Positions 19,330 to 28,219 of a DNA stretch of 64,000 nt are shown one piece after another (within the stretch, counting starts at the first letter, position 1; each line of letters begins with the position of its first letter). Position numbers and translations under genes: made by a program. The notes below the pieces were generated by a model. The model made no database searches. It was given only the letters and a program-made list of their open reading frames with translations, and was not told the origin of the DNA. The stretch is from Alphaproteobacteria bacterium (lineage in GTDB: Bacteria; Pseudomonadota; Alphaproteobacteria; CACIAM-22H2), in contig JAFKFM010000008.1 of the NCBI GenBank assembly GCA_017308135.1, positions 682,001 through 746,000 on the forward strand. The letters run 5' to 3'.

Positions 19330-20771
19330 TCGCCCGCCGCACCCTTCTTCTCGCTTGCACGGCATTGGTCGCCGGTTGCGATCTTGTGCCCGACTATCTG
19401 CGCCCGACGACGGCGGCGATCCCCGCGACGTTCAAGGAGGAACCGGGCTGGCGCGTCGCCGCCCCGGCTGACGACATCGCGCGCGGCGATTGGTGGCGGC
19501 TGTTCGAGGATCCGATCCTCGACGATTTGCAGCGGCGCGTGATCGTGTCGAACCAGACGCTCGCCGCCGCGAAGGCCGCCTACGATCAAGCGCGTGCGCT
19601 CGTGCGCGAACAGCGCGCCGCCTATCTGCCGACGGTCAGTTTGAGTGCGGGCGGCAGCATGACCGAGAACCCGAGCACGAATTCGACCAGCCGCACGACG
19701 ACGACGACCAATCGCAGCTCGGGCGCCTATACGGTCTCGTATAACGCGACCTTGGGGGCGACGTGGGAACCCGATCTATGGGGCCGCATTGGTGCCACGG
19801 CGAGCCAAGCGGGCGCGTTGGCCGAAGCAAGCCGCGCCGATCTGCTCGCCGCCACGCTATCCGCGCAGGGCGAACTGGCATTGAACTACGTTCAACTGCG
19901 CGGGCTTGAAGCGCAGAAGACGATCTACGCCGATACGATCACGGCCTACGAGCGCGCCTTGACCATCGTGCAGAACCGCTACGACGCGGGCACGGCGCAG
20001 CGTTCCGACGTGCTGCAAGCGGAGACCGCGCTCTATAACGCCCGCGCCAACGCCAGCGATCTCGACCGCCAGCGCGCCCAGCTTGAACACGCGATCGCCG
20101 TGCTGGCGGGCGAAAACCCTTCGACCTTCTCGCTTCATCCGGCGGTGAGCGAACCCGTTCTGCCCGCGATCCCGTCGATCCTGCCGGGCGAGCTGCTGCA
20201 ACGCCGGCCGGACGTCGCCGCCGCCGAACGGCGCGTGGCCGCCGCCAACGCCAATATCGGCATCCAGCGCGCGGCCTATTTCCCGGCCGTCGATCTGACC
20301 GGCGATCTGACGTCCAGCGCGCAGCGCGTGGGCCGCTTGTTCGATGCGGCGAGCACGCTGTGGTCGCTGGGCGTCTCGGGCGCGGTGACACTGCTCGATT
20401 TCGGCGCCACCGCCGCGCGTGTCGAACAAGCGCGCGCCGCCTACGCGCAGACGGTCGCGAATTATCGCGGCGCGGTCCTCGTTGCCTTCCAGCAGACCGA
20501 AGACCAGCTCGCCGCGATCCGTGTGCTGGCGAACGTGGCGGAGTTCCGTATCGCCGCCGCGCACGCCGCCAATCAAGCCGAGACGATCGCGCGCAATCAA
20601 TATCTCGCGGGCCAGATCGGCTATGCCGACGTGATCGTGGTGCAGACGACGGCGCTGAGCGCGCGGCTTGCCGAAGCGCAGTCGATCACCGACCGGCAGA
20701 GCGCGGCGGTCTCGCTGATCCAGGCGATCGGCGGCCATTGGCGCGACGACGCACTCCAGACCGCGCCGTAA
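19326..20771 (+). CDS. Outer-membrane efflux lipoprotein, NodT/OprM family
   Basis: A 481-residue TolC-like protein. A lipobox LVAGC places the acylated cysteine at residue 18. Two OEP repeats follow; LIVSNQTLAAAKAAYDQARALVREQRAAYLP-like periplasmic helices and ELLQRRPDVAAAERRVAAANANIG are characteristic of NodT. It completes the tripartite pump. The start overlaps the pump stop, and its stop directly abuts that of the convergent AroE-like gene. Confidence 0.93.
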   Translation: MIARRTLLLACTALVAGCDLVPDYLRPTTAAIPATFKEEPGWRVAAPADDIARGDWWRLFEDPILDDLQRRVIVSNQTLAAAKAAYDQARALVREQRAAYLPTVSLSAGGSMTENPSTNSTSRTTTTTNRSSGAYTVSYNATLGATWEPDLWGRIGATASQAGALAEASRADLLAATLSAQGELALNYVQLRGLEAQKTIYADTITAYERALTIVQNRYDAGTAQRSDVLQAETALYNARANASDLDRQRAQLEHAIAVLAGENPSTFSLHPAVSEPVLPAIPSILPGELLQRRPDVAAAERRVAAANANIGIQRAAYFPAVDLTGDLTSSAQRVGRLFDAASTLWSLGVSGAVTLLDFGATAARVEQARAAYAQTVANYRGAVLVAFQQTEDQLAAIRVLANVAEFRIAAAHAANQAETIARNQYLAGQIGYADVIVVQTTALSARLAEAQSITDRQSAAVSLIQAIGGHWRDDALQTAP

Positions 20772-21542
20772 TTACTGTTCGAGGCCGGAAGCGAGCAGCC
20801 AATCGCCGATCGGCTTTACCTGGCTGCCGACCATGTCGCGCCCGGTGACGACGGGCACGTTCGCCGCCCGCGCCATCGCGGCAAGACGCGTCTTGGGCGG
20901 ATCGGCGACGATATCGGCGACGCAAATCGCCTTGGCGATCTGGGCTTCGTCGAACGGCGACGGGTCGCCGTCACGCATGCCCAACGGGGTCGCATTGACC
21001 AGAATATCGGTGGCGGCACCGTCATACGCCGCAACAGGGCCGAGATCGCGCAAGCTTGCGACCGCCTTGGCCACCACCTCGGCGCTGGCGTCGGCAATCG
21101 CCAAGCGCTTGCAGCCTTGCGCCAGGATCGCCTGGGCGATCGGCAGTCCCGCCCCGCCAATCCCGGCGAGCAGGATGTTCGACGTGGCAACCGGTACGTC
21201 GCGGACCAGCAGCGCGTTGACCAGCGCGATACCGTCATATTGCGCGCCGACGAAGCGCCCGCCTGCCCCACGCTTCGCCGCGTTGACGCTGCCCGCGCGC
21301 TTCGCCACCTGCGAGATGGCTTCGAGATGCGGAATGATCGTGCGTTTATGCGGCATCGTCACGAGCAAGCCGTCAATCGACTTGTCGGCGGTCGCCGCCG
21401 CCATGAAGGCGTCGAGATCGCCGGGATCGACATGGCGCGTTTCGATCTCGACCGCGACGCCAAGCTCGCGCAGATATTCCGTCAGCAAGGCGGGCGTGCG
21501 CACGGTCGTCACCGGCGCGCCGATCATCACATAGCGCTTCAT
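20772..21542 (-). CDS. Shikimate dehydrogenase-like (AroE superfamily) oxidoreductase
   Basis: A 256-residue NAD(P)-dependent oxidoreductase. The catalytic Lys (VTMPHK66), Asn87 (AGSVN) and Asp103 (QYDG) of AroE are present, as is the Rossmann loop GIGGAGLPIA. The substrate-carboxylate motif, normally SxSPxxHN, reads TVRTPALLTEY here, and the NTD motif reads QYD. The substrate is therefore probably not plain shikimate; quinate/shikimate-like or other hydroxy-acid substrates are possible, as for the AroE-like and YdiB subgroups. It is the last gene of an importer operon, which fits catabolism of the imported compound. Confidence 0.85.
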   Translation of the reverse strand: MKRYVMIGAPVTTVRTPALLTEYLRELGVAVEIETRHVDPGDLDAFMAAATADKSIDGLLVTMPHKRTIIPHLEAISQVAKRAGSVNAAKRGAGGRFVGAQYDGIALVNALLVRDVPVATSNILLAGIGGAGLPIAQAILAQGCKRLAIADASAEVVAKAVASLRDLGPVAAYDGAATDILVNATPLGMRDGDPSPFDEAQIAKAICVADIVADPPKTRLAAMARAANVPVVTGRDMVGSQVKPIGDWLLASGLEQ

Positions 21543-21546
21543 CGCT

Positions 21547-22329
<783 letters not shown>

Positions 22330-22354
22330 TCTCAATCGGTCCTGTTGCTAAAGA

Positions 22355-23146
22355 TCACGCGTGCCGGGGACGGTTCCACGGCATCAGAAACTTCTCGGCC
22401 GCGAGCATCGCGCCGTTGAACACGAGCGCCACCAGCGCCGTGGCGATCAGGCCGCTGAACATCAGTTCCATATCCATGAAGCTGGACGCGCGCATGATCA
22501 TGAAACCGAGCCCGGCGCTGGAGCCGATGAATTCCGCGATGATGACGCCTTCGACCGCCTTCACGATGCCGATCTTCATACCGGCGAAGATGTAGCCCAT
22601 CGCGGCGGGCAAGCGCACATAGCGGAAGGTTTGGAAGGCCGATGCGCCCATCGAGCGCGTGATGTAGCGCAGCCTCGGATCCGTGGCGCGGAAGCCGGAC
22701 ATGCTGTCGACCAGAATCGGGAAGAAGCACATCAGGAAGACGATGAACACCGCGACCGCCGGGCTCACGCCGAACCACACGATCAGGATCGGCCCGATCA
22801 CCGTCTTGGGCATGATGTTGAGGAAGACGATGACCGGGAACAGCCCGCGTTCGAGCGTGCCGACCGAGATGATGGCAAGTGCGAGCGGCACGGCGACCAG
22901 CACGGCCATGCCGAAGCCCAAAGCGATCGACATCGACGTCGCCCAAGCTTGCGCCAGCACGATCGTCCGATCGGCGACGAGGCGCGCAAGGAAATCCGAC
23001 GGCTTGGGCAGGATATAGAGCGGCACGTCGTTGATCCGCACCAACGCTTCCCATAGCCCGAGGCACAAAGCGACCGCGAGCGTGGGATAGGCGATCCACG
23101 CGATCCAGGCGGTACGTTGGCGGAAGGTTTTCATCGGTGCGGTCAT
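22355..23146 (-). CDS. NitT/TauT-type ABC importer permease
   Basis: A 263-residue inner-membrane permease (SsuC/TauC type) with about six helices. The coupling segment SMGASAFQTFRYVRLPAAMGYIFAG and the C-terminal EFIGSSAGLGFMI motif are typical. It is one of two different permease genes in this operon (the other at 24255-25007). This family usually works as a homodimer, so the pair may form a heterodimer or two alternative channels. Confidence 0.9.
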   Translation of the reverse strand: MTAPMKTFRQRTAWIAWIAYPTLAVALCLGLWEALVRINDVPLYILPKPSDFLARLVADRTIVLAQAWATSMSIALGFGMAVLVAVPLALAIISVGTLERGLFPVIVFLNIMPKTVIGPILIVWFGVSPAVAVFIVFLMCFFPILVDSMSGFRATDPRLRYITRSMGASAFQTFRYVRLPAAMGYIFAGMKIGIVKAVEGVIIAEFIGSSAGLGFMIMRASSFMDMELMFSGLIATALVALVFNGAMLAAEKFLMPWNRPRHA

Positions 23147-23176
23147 GCCGGCGCGTTCGTTCGATCTGAAAACGGA

Positions 23177-23214
23177 TCCGGCGACGCGGAAGATCGCTCC
23201 CCCGCGCCGCCGGA
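23177..23214 (-). terminator. Stem-loop between binding-protein and permease genes
   Basis: 13-nt arms (23177-23189 and 23202-23214) pair with a single G-U wobble on the minus-strand transcript, leaving a 12-nt loop. It starts 9 nt after the binding-protein stop and has no U-run. The likely effect is to protect the upstream mRNA and reduce permease expression, as with stem-loops behind other binding-protein genes. Confidence 0.6.
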
Positions 23215-23222
23215 AAACCCGA

Positions 23223-24221
23223 TTACGGGCAGAGAACCGGCGTCGCCGGCAGGTAAGCGTTGGTGTAGTAGTTCGTGATCGGCTTGTCGGTCGGGAAGCC
23301 CATCGCGGTGGTCATCACCTCGTAGGTCTTCTGCCAAACTTCCGGCTTGGTGGCGCCGATCGTGTCGCCCTTGCCCGCCGGGCAGACCGACGCGAAGCTG
23401 TAGACCGCACCCTTCAGCAGATCTTCCTTCGACTTTTCCATATCGGGGAACAACGCCTTCAGCGCGTCGACCGAAGCGGACGGATCCTTGATCGCCGCTT
23501 CCCAGCCCTTCGCCGTGGCGGCGACGAACTTGCGGTACACGTCCGGACGCGCGGCCAGCTTGTCGTCGCGCGCGACGAGGCTGAGCGAAATCAACGGCAC
23601 GCCGTTGTCGTAGAAGTAAATGACGCTGGCTTTCCGGCCTTGCGCCGCCAACGGCACGACGATGTTTTCCGGCGTTTCGGCGACGGCGTCCACACCCCCC
23701 GAGGTCAACAGTCCGAGGCTCGCGGCTTGTGCTGCCGAAACGATCGTGACCGAGGATTCGGGAATGCCGTTCGCCTTCAGGAACAACGGCACGAGCGGCA
23801 CAACGGCGGCCCCCGGCGCGACGGCGATCTTCTTGCCGGCGAGATCCTTGGGCGACTTGATGCCGGAGCTGTCGAGGAAGTTGATGCCGAACTGGCCCGC
23901 CTTCCAGATCGTCGAAACGATCTTGATCGGCGCACCCTTCGACGCGGCGTTGAGGATCGCGCCCGCATCGGCGAGACCCAGATCGCTCTGGCCCGTCGCG
24001 ACCAGCTGCGCGGCCACGCCCGAGCCGCGGCCTTCCTGCAGCACGACTTCCAGGCCTTCGGCGGCGTAATAGCCGTTCTTCTGCGCCATCGCGAAGCCCA
24101 GATGCGCCGAGTCAGCGCGCCAGTTCATCGTCAGCGTCAGCTTTTCGGCGGCGACCGCCGAAGCCGCCGAAGCCAGCACGAGGCCGGCCGCCACGGCGGC
24201 GAGTTTCGTGAATCTATTCAT
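23223..24221 (-). CDS. NMT1/THI5-like ABC importer solute-binding protein
   Basis: A 332-residue periplasmic protein with a Sec signal (MNRFTKLAAVAAGLVLASAASAVAA). The NMT1/SsuA-like core has LTMNWRADSAHLGFAMAQKNGYYAAEGLEV, VATGQSDLGLADAG and SPKDLAGKKIAVAPG. The NMWxxxxxHxG-like start resembles binding proteins for pyrimidine/riboflavin/thiamine precursors as well as sulfonates and aromatic acids. The substrate is undetermined. It is the middle gene of the IclR-headed operon. Confidence 0.9.
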   Translation of the reverse strand: MNRFTKLAAVAAGLVLASAASAVAAEKLTLTMNWRADSAHLGFAMAQKNGYYAAEGLEVVLQEGRGSGVAAQLVATGQSDLGLADAGAILNAASKGAPIKIVSTIWKAGQFGINFLDSSGIKSPKDLAGKKIAVAPGAAVVPLVPLFLKANGIPESSVTIVSAAQAASLGLLTSGGVDAVAETPENIVVPLAAQGRKASVIYFYDNGVPLISLSLVARDDKLAARPDVYRKFVAATAKGWEAAIKDPSASVDALKALFPDMEKSKEDLLKGAVYSFASVCPAGKGDTIGATKPEVWQKTYEVMTTAMGFPTDKPITNYYTNAYLPATPVLCP

Positions 24222-24254
24222 CGTTTCCTCCTTCGTTGAACTTCGTTGGTTGGT

Positions 24255-25007
24255 TCACTTGCGCCGCCAGGGCAGCAGCAATTTCTCGAGCGACGCCATC
24301 GCGTAGCTCAACGCCACACCGATCGCCGACGCGACGACCAGCGTGGCGAAGATCAGCGGCGTGTCCTTGTTGTCCATCGCGCGCAGCACGATGTAGCCGA
24401 GCCCGTTATTCGAGTTCATCCACTCGACGACGATGACGACGGTCACCGCGATGACGATCGTGGTCTTGAAGCCGGAGAAGATCGCGGGGGCCGCCGCCGG
24501 CAATTCGATGTAGCGGAAGGTCTGAAACCACGACGCGTTCATCGAACGGCTTAAATAGAACAAGCGCCGATCCGCCGCCTTGAACCCCGCCACGCCGTCG
24601 ACCAGCACGGGGAAGAAGGTGATCAGCGCCGTCAGCAGGATCTTGGGGAAATCGGCGTAGCCGAACCACACGAGCATCATCGGCGCCAGCGTGATCTTGG
24701 GCAGGCCCTGGATGAACACGACCAGCGGATAGAGCAGCATTTCGCAGCGCCGCGAATTCGCGATCAGATAAGCGAGGATCAGGCCCGGCACCGCGCCCGC
24801 GACGAAGCCGTAGATGATGAGGCGCGTGGTGATCAGCCCGTGCGTGACGAAGCGCGGATACTCGTTGACCACGCGCATCAGGAAATTCGACGGTGCGGGC
24901 AGCACGAAGGTCGGTAACGCGAACACGCGCACGACCAGTTCCCACAGCAGCAACAAGCCGGCAAACCACAGCACGGGCTCGCGAAGGCGGGCGAAGGCGG
25001 CGTTCAT
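24255..25007 (-). CDS. NitT/TauT-type ABC importer permease, second copy
   Basis: A 250-residue inner-membrane permease of the SsuC/ThiX type. Features are LVVRVFALPTFVLPAPSNFL, the coupling segment SMNASWFQTFRYIELPAAAPAIFSG and VEWMNSNNGLGYIVL. It is clearly diverged from the partner at 22355-23146. The ATG at 25007 overlaps the IclR stop, so regulator and importer are coupled. Confidence 0.9.
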   Translation of the reverse strand: MNAAFARLREPVLWFAGLLLLWELVVRVFALPTFVLPAPSNFLMRVVNEYPRFVTHGLITTRLIIYGFVAGAVPGLILAYLIANSRRCEMLLYPLVVFIQGLPKITLAPMMLVWFGYADFPKILLTALITFFPVLVDGVAGFKAADRRLFYLSRSMNASWFQTFRYIELPAAAPAIFSGFKTTIVIAVTVVIVVEWMNSNNGLGYIVLRAMDNKDTPLIFATLVVASAIGVALSYAMASLEKLLLPWRRK

Positions 25008-25804
25008 GCGGGCGCCATGTCGCGCTGGCGGATCCGCAACGGCCAGATCTCCGCGATCTCGCGCGATGCGGCTTTCAACGCGTCGGCGAGATCGGCGTAG
25101 CGCGCGGGATCGATGCGCAGGATCGGGCCCGCAACGCTAATCGTGCCCGCGACCGGTGACCGGGAATCAAGGCCCGCGAAGAACGGCACGGCCAACGCCG
25201 CCGTCCCCGTCTCCGCCTCGTCCACCGCTTTGGCGTAGCCATGCGCGCGCGCATCGGCGAGTTCGCGCCGGAACCCTTCGACATCGTTGACCGCGCGCGG
25301 GCCCAGCGGGCGGCGCGCCTTGAAGCCGCGCGCGCAGACGATGCGCAAGGCTTCGCTTTCGGGCAGCGTCGATAGCCAGGCTTTGCCGTTGGCGGTCGCG
25401 TGCAACACGATCTCCTGCCCCATATCGGGGTCGTAGCGCAGGCCCGGCGGTGCGCCTTGCGCGCGTGCGACCCAAACGAGGTCTTCGCCTTCGACGATCG
25501 CCAAGCGGCAATATTCGGCCGTGCGCTTGGCCAAACGGTCGAGCACGGCTTGCACCATGTTGGGCACGGCGCGCGCGTCGAGATTGCGGAAGGCGAGCGT
25601 ACTCAGGCGCAAGGACAGCGCGTAGCTCTGCGTCGCGGGGTCCTGCACGACCCAGCCGCGCGCCATCAATGTCGCGAGAATGCGGTGACCCGCGCTGGCC
25701 GGCAAATCGACGCGGCGCGCGAGCTCGGACAGCTCCATCGGCTCCGCCTCGCCGGCCAGAACCTCGATGATCGCAAGACAGCGCTCGACTGCGTTGACCG
25801 TCAT
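25004..25804 (-). CDS. IclR family transcriptional regulator
   Basis: A 266-residue regulator. The N-terminal winged helix-turn-helix (residues about 5-60; MELSELARRVDLPASAGHRILATLMARGWV) is followed by an IclR effector domain with a GKAWLSTL segment. It is the first gene of the minus-strand operon and therefore probably autoregulated, controlling both this importer operon and the divergent gene at 25933 through the palindrome at 25853-25885. Effectors of this family are usually small aromatic or carboxylic acids. Confidence 0.92.
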   Translation of the reverse strand: MTVNAVERCLAIIEVLAGEAEPMELSELARRVDLPASAGHRILATLMARGWVVQDPATQSYALSLRLSTLAFRNLDARAVPNMVQAVLDRLAKRTAEYCRLAIVEGEDLVWVARAQGAPPGLRYDPDMGQEIVLHATANGKAWLSTLPESEALRIVCARGFKARRPLGPRAVNDVEGFRRELADARAHGYAKAVDEAETGTAALAVPFFAGLDSRSPVAGTISVAGPILRIDPARYADLADALKAASREIAEIWPLRIRQRDMAPA

Positions 25805-25852
25805 GGATGTCTCGTTGGTGGCGGGCGGTTTCCCAGAGCGATTATGAAAAAT

Positions 25853-25885
25853 TGATACTGAATTCCAAATTGGAATGCAATATCA
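25853..25885. promoter_or_regulatory. 33-nt concentric palindrome, candidate IclR operator
   Basis: An inner perfect repeat ATTCCAA-A-TTGGAAT (25862-25876) is centred on 25869. Outer arms TGATA (25853-25857) and TATCA (25881-25885) are symmetric about the same base, and only two of the 16 pairs are mismatched. It lies midway between the divergent iclR-type gene and the gene at 25933. IclR-family operators typically have this TTCC/GGAA symmetry. Confidence 0.65.
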
Positions 25886-25932
25886 TTTTTAGATCGTCTT
25901 GCTTTACGACCCTAAGAAACGCGGAGAAATCG

Positions 25933-26631
25933 ATGAGTTTGGTTGGACTTGGCGCCGTCGCGATCTGGCACGACATCGCCCCCGAGGGCCGCGACGAATT
26001 CTATGCGTGGCATGGCACCGAGCACATGCCCGAGCGCGTCGCCATCCCCGGTTTCCTGCGCGGCCGCCGTTATGTGGCGCGCGACGCGAACCTCGAATTC
26101 TTCAATCTCTACGAAGCGCAAACCCATGGCGACGTGACCGGCCCCGCCTACCACGCGCGGCTGCAAAGCCCGACGCCGTGGACCGTGTCGACCGTGAAGC
26201 ATTTCCGCAATGTCGCGCGGTCGATCTGCGCGGTGGGGGCGAGCTTCGGGTCGGGCCAAGGCGGTCTCGCCGCCACTTGGCGCTACGACGTGGCGCCTGC
26301 GCGCGCCGAGGAACATCGCAAAGCGCTCGCCGAAACGATCCTGCCGGCGATCGCGCGCCAAGGCTTCATCGCGGGCGCGCATCTGCTGCGCGCCGATGCC
26401 GATGCCAGCGCCGTGGTGAATGCGGAGGAGAAAGCGCGCGGCGTGGCCAATCGCGTCCCCCGCTGGATCGTGATCGTCGAAGGCTGGGGCGACGAGGCGA
26501 AATTCGCCGCATATTGCCGCGCGGCGCTGGCCGACAAGACGCTGGAAGCGAGCGGCGCCGTCGGCCCGTTCGAAGCCGGGTTCTACGCGTTGCAGGCGAC
26601 GATCGACCGCAGCGATCTGCCGAAGAGCTAA
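25933..26631 (+). CDS. Conserved protein with two EthD/dimeric-barrel-like repeats, function unknown
   Basis: A 232-residue protein without signal peptide or membrane segment. The N-terminal half contains AIWHDIAPEGRDEFYAWHG followed by EHMPERVAIPGFLRGRRYV. The C-terminal half repeats the pattern as WRYDVAPARAEEHRKAL, ILPAIARQGFIAGAHLL and WIVIVEGWGDEAKFAAY. This suggests a duplicated ferredoxin-like (dimeric alpha/beta-barrel) fold as in EthD or DUF4286 proteins. GGAG 6 nt before the ATG at 25933 fixes the start. It is divergent from the IclR regulator and shares its palindrome, so it probably belongs to the same catabolic function. The family assignment is tentative. Confidence 0.75.
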   Translation: MSLVGLGAVAIWHDIAPEGRDEFYAWHGTEHMPERVAIPGFLRGRRYVARDANLEFFNLYEAQTHGDVTGPAYHARLQSPTPWTVSTVKHFRNVARSICAVGASFGSGQGGLAATWRYDVAPARAEEHRKALAETILPAIARQGFIAGAHLLRADADASAVVNAEEKARGVANRVPRWIVIVEGWGDEAKFAAYCRAALADKTLEASGAVGPFEAGFYALQATIDRSDLPKS

Positions 26632-27197
26632 GCGAGCTTCGCGAATTTCGCCAAAAACTTTTCGCGCGCTTCTTCGGCGGACCATGCTTTCAGCGTGGCG
26701 ACATGCGGCGTGCGGCGGAAGGCGAAAACCTTGCGCGCTTCGGGCTCGGTGAAACCGGCCAGCGCCACCGCCTCGATATAGGCGGCTTCGCGGTCGGCGC
26801 GCTTGATCGCCAGCGTCCATTCTTCCGGCAGGCGCGCAGGCAAGCCGAATCGCAGATGCACCGCCGCCTGCACGCGCTTCTCCAGCGACTTATACGAATC
26901 GCCGATCACCGCCTTGAACGGCGTAATGAGGTCGGCGGTGACGAACTCGCTGCCATCGTGCAGCAACGCCGCCCGGCGCATCTCGCGCGTCGGGCGCGTC
27001 ATCGCCGCGTCGAAGATGTCGAGCACCAGAAGCGAATGCTGTGCCACCGAGAAGCCATGCGCACCCGTCGTCTGGCCGTTCCAGCGCGCGACGCGCGACA
27101 AGCCCAACGCGATATCCTCGATCTCGATATCCAGCGGCGACGGGTCGAGCAGATCGAGCCGCCGACCCGACAACATGCGTTGCCACGCACGGGTCAC
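26628..27197 (-). CDS. HD-domain phosphohydrolase, YfbR-like
   Basis: A 189-residue metal-dependent HD hydrolase. Probable metal ligands are H47 or H54 (GAHGFSVAQHS) and H80-D81 (ALLHDGSEF), followed by ADLITPFK. This pattern resembles YfbR-type 5'-nucleotidases and related HD enzymes. The GTG start overlaps the LysR stop (GTGA), and an internal ATG at codon 8 is an alternative. It may simply be a housekeeping passenger of the regulator gene. Its stop overlaps the convergent gene by 4 nt. Confidence 0.8.
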   Translation of the reverse strand: MTRAWQRMLSGRRLDLLDPSPLDIEIEDIALGLSRVARWNGQTTGAHGFSVAQHSLLVLDIFDAAMTRPTREMRRAALLHDGSEFVTADLITPFKAVIGDSYKSLEKRVQAAVHLRFGLPARLPEEWTLAIKRADREAAYIEAVALAGFTEPEARKVFAFRRTPHVATLKAWSAEEAREKFLAKFAKLA

Positions 27198-28120
27198 TTG
27201 CGATCCCCCACGCCGCCATGCGCCAAGGCCTTCGCCGCGTTCGCGCGCGCAAGGGCCGTAAACGCCGCCGCCGCCGGCGTGAGCGAACGGCCCGACGCCG
27301 CGATCAGGCTGATATCGCGGCCGACTTGCGGTCCGCGTAGCTCTTTGAGCGTCACGCGCCGGTCATGCGCGATCTTGCGCGCGATCGCGGGCAGCACGGC
27401 GATGCCCAGTCCCGCCTCGACCAGCGCTACCGCCGTCGTGACATGCGAAACCTCATAGGCCGGGCGTGCAGGCCGGCCCAAACCGCCGAAGCCCATTTCG
27501 ACGAGGGCCCGCAAGCCGCTTTCGCGCGTCAATGCGATCAACGGTGCGTCGGCGATTTCGGCCCAGGTCGTCGAGCGGCGCTTGCGCCCGCCCGTTTCGG
27601 TTGCCGGTGCGAACACCATCAGCGTGTCGTGCATCAGCCTTGTTTGCGAAATTCCCGCCTCGCCCGCCGCAAATGTGCCGATCCCCAGATCGGCCTCGCC
27701 GCCGCGCACTTTGTCGACGATCATATCCGTGCCCGCATCGATCAACGAAACCCGGACACCTGGATACGCGCGGGTGAACGCGGCGATCAAGCCCGGCAGC
27801 AACACGCTGCCCAGCAGCGGCGCGCAAGCGACGGCGACATGGCCCTTCCGGCGCTGGGCGAGATCGGTCAAACCCCGCAGCGACGTGTCGATATCGGCGA
27901 GCAGTTTTTCAGCCTGCGGCATGAATTCGCGCCCGGCCTGGGTCATCTCCACCCGGCGCGTCGTGCGATCGAACAATGCGACGCCGACCTGCTGCTCCAA
28001 ATCGCGGATCAGCGCCGACAAAGCGGGCTGGCTGATGCGCAAGCGTTCCGCCGCCCGGCGGAAGGCGCCCGCTTCGGCGACGGCCATGAAGCCGCGCAAA
28101 TGGCGTAACTCGACATTCAT
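27194..28120 (-). CDS. LysR family transcriptional regulator
   Basis: A 308-residue LysR-type regulator with an N-terminal winged HTH (MNVELRHLRGFMAVAEAGAF...LRISQPALSALIRDLEQQVG) and a type-2 periplasmic-binding-like effector domain. It is divergent from the aldehyde dehydrogenase gene at 28220 with 99 bp between them, the usual arrangement for a LysR activator of the 3-hydroxyanthranilate-type operon. No clean T-N11-A repeat stands out in the gap. Confidence 0.93.
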   Translation of the reverse strand: MNVELRHLRGFMAVAEAGAFRRAAERLRISQPALSALIRDLEQQVGVALFDRTTRRVEMTQAGREFMPQAEKLLADIDTSLRGLTDLAQRRKGHVAVACAPLLGSVLLPGLIAAFTRAYPGVRVSLIDAGTDMIVDKVRGGEADLGIGTFAAGEAGISQTRLMHDTLMVFAPATETGGRKRRSTTWAEIADAPLIALTRESGLRALVEMGFGGLGRPARPAYEVSHVTTAVALVEAGLGIAVLPAIARKIAHDRRVTLKELRGPQVGRDISLIAASGRSLTPAAAAFTALARANAAKALAHGGVGDRK

Positions 28121-28219
28121 AGGCCAGGACTATCAATCAATCCGAAAATTCCGTCTAGTCTCTCAAACCCGGCGGCGGGACAATCCCGATCAATCGAGGC
28201 GAACAGGAGCACAGCGAAG

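Noticed and set aside
28121..28219. LysR T-N11-A box before the aldehyde dehydrogenase
   Set aside because: Only a weak GACTA/TAGTC repeat with a long spacer was seen, which is not convincing.
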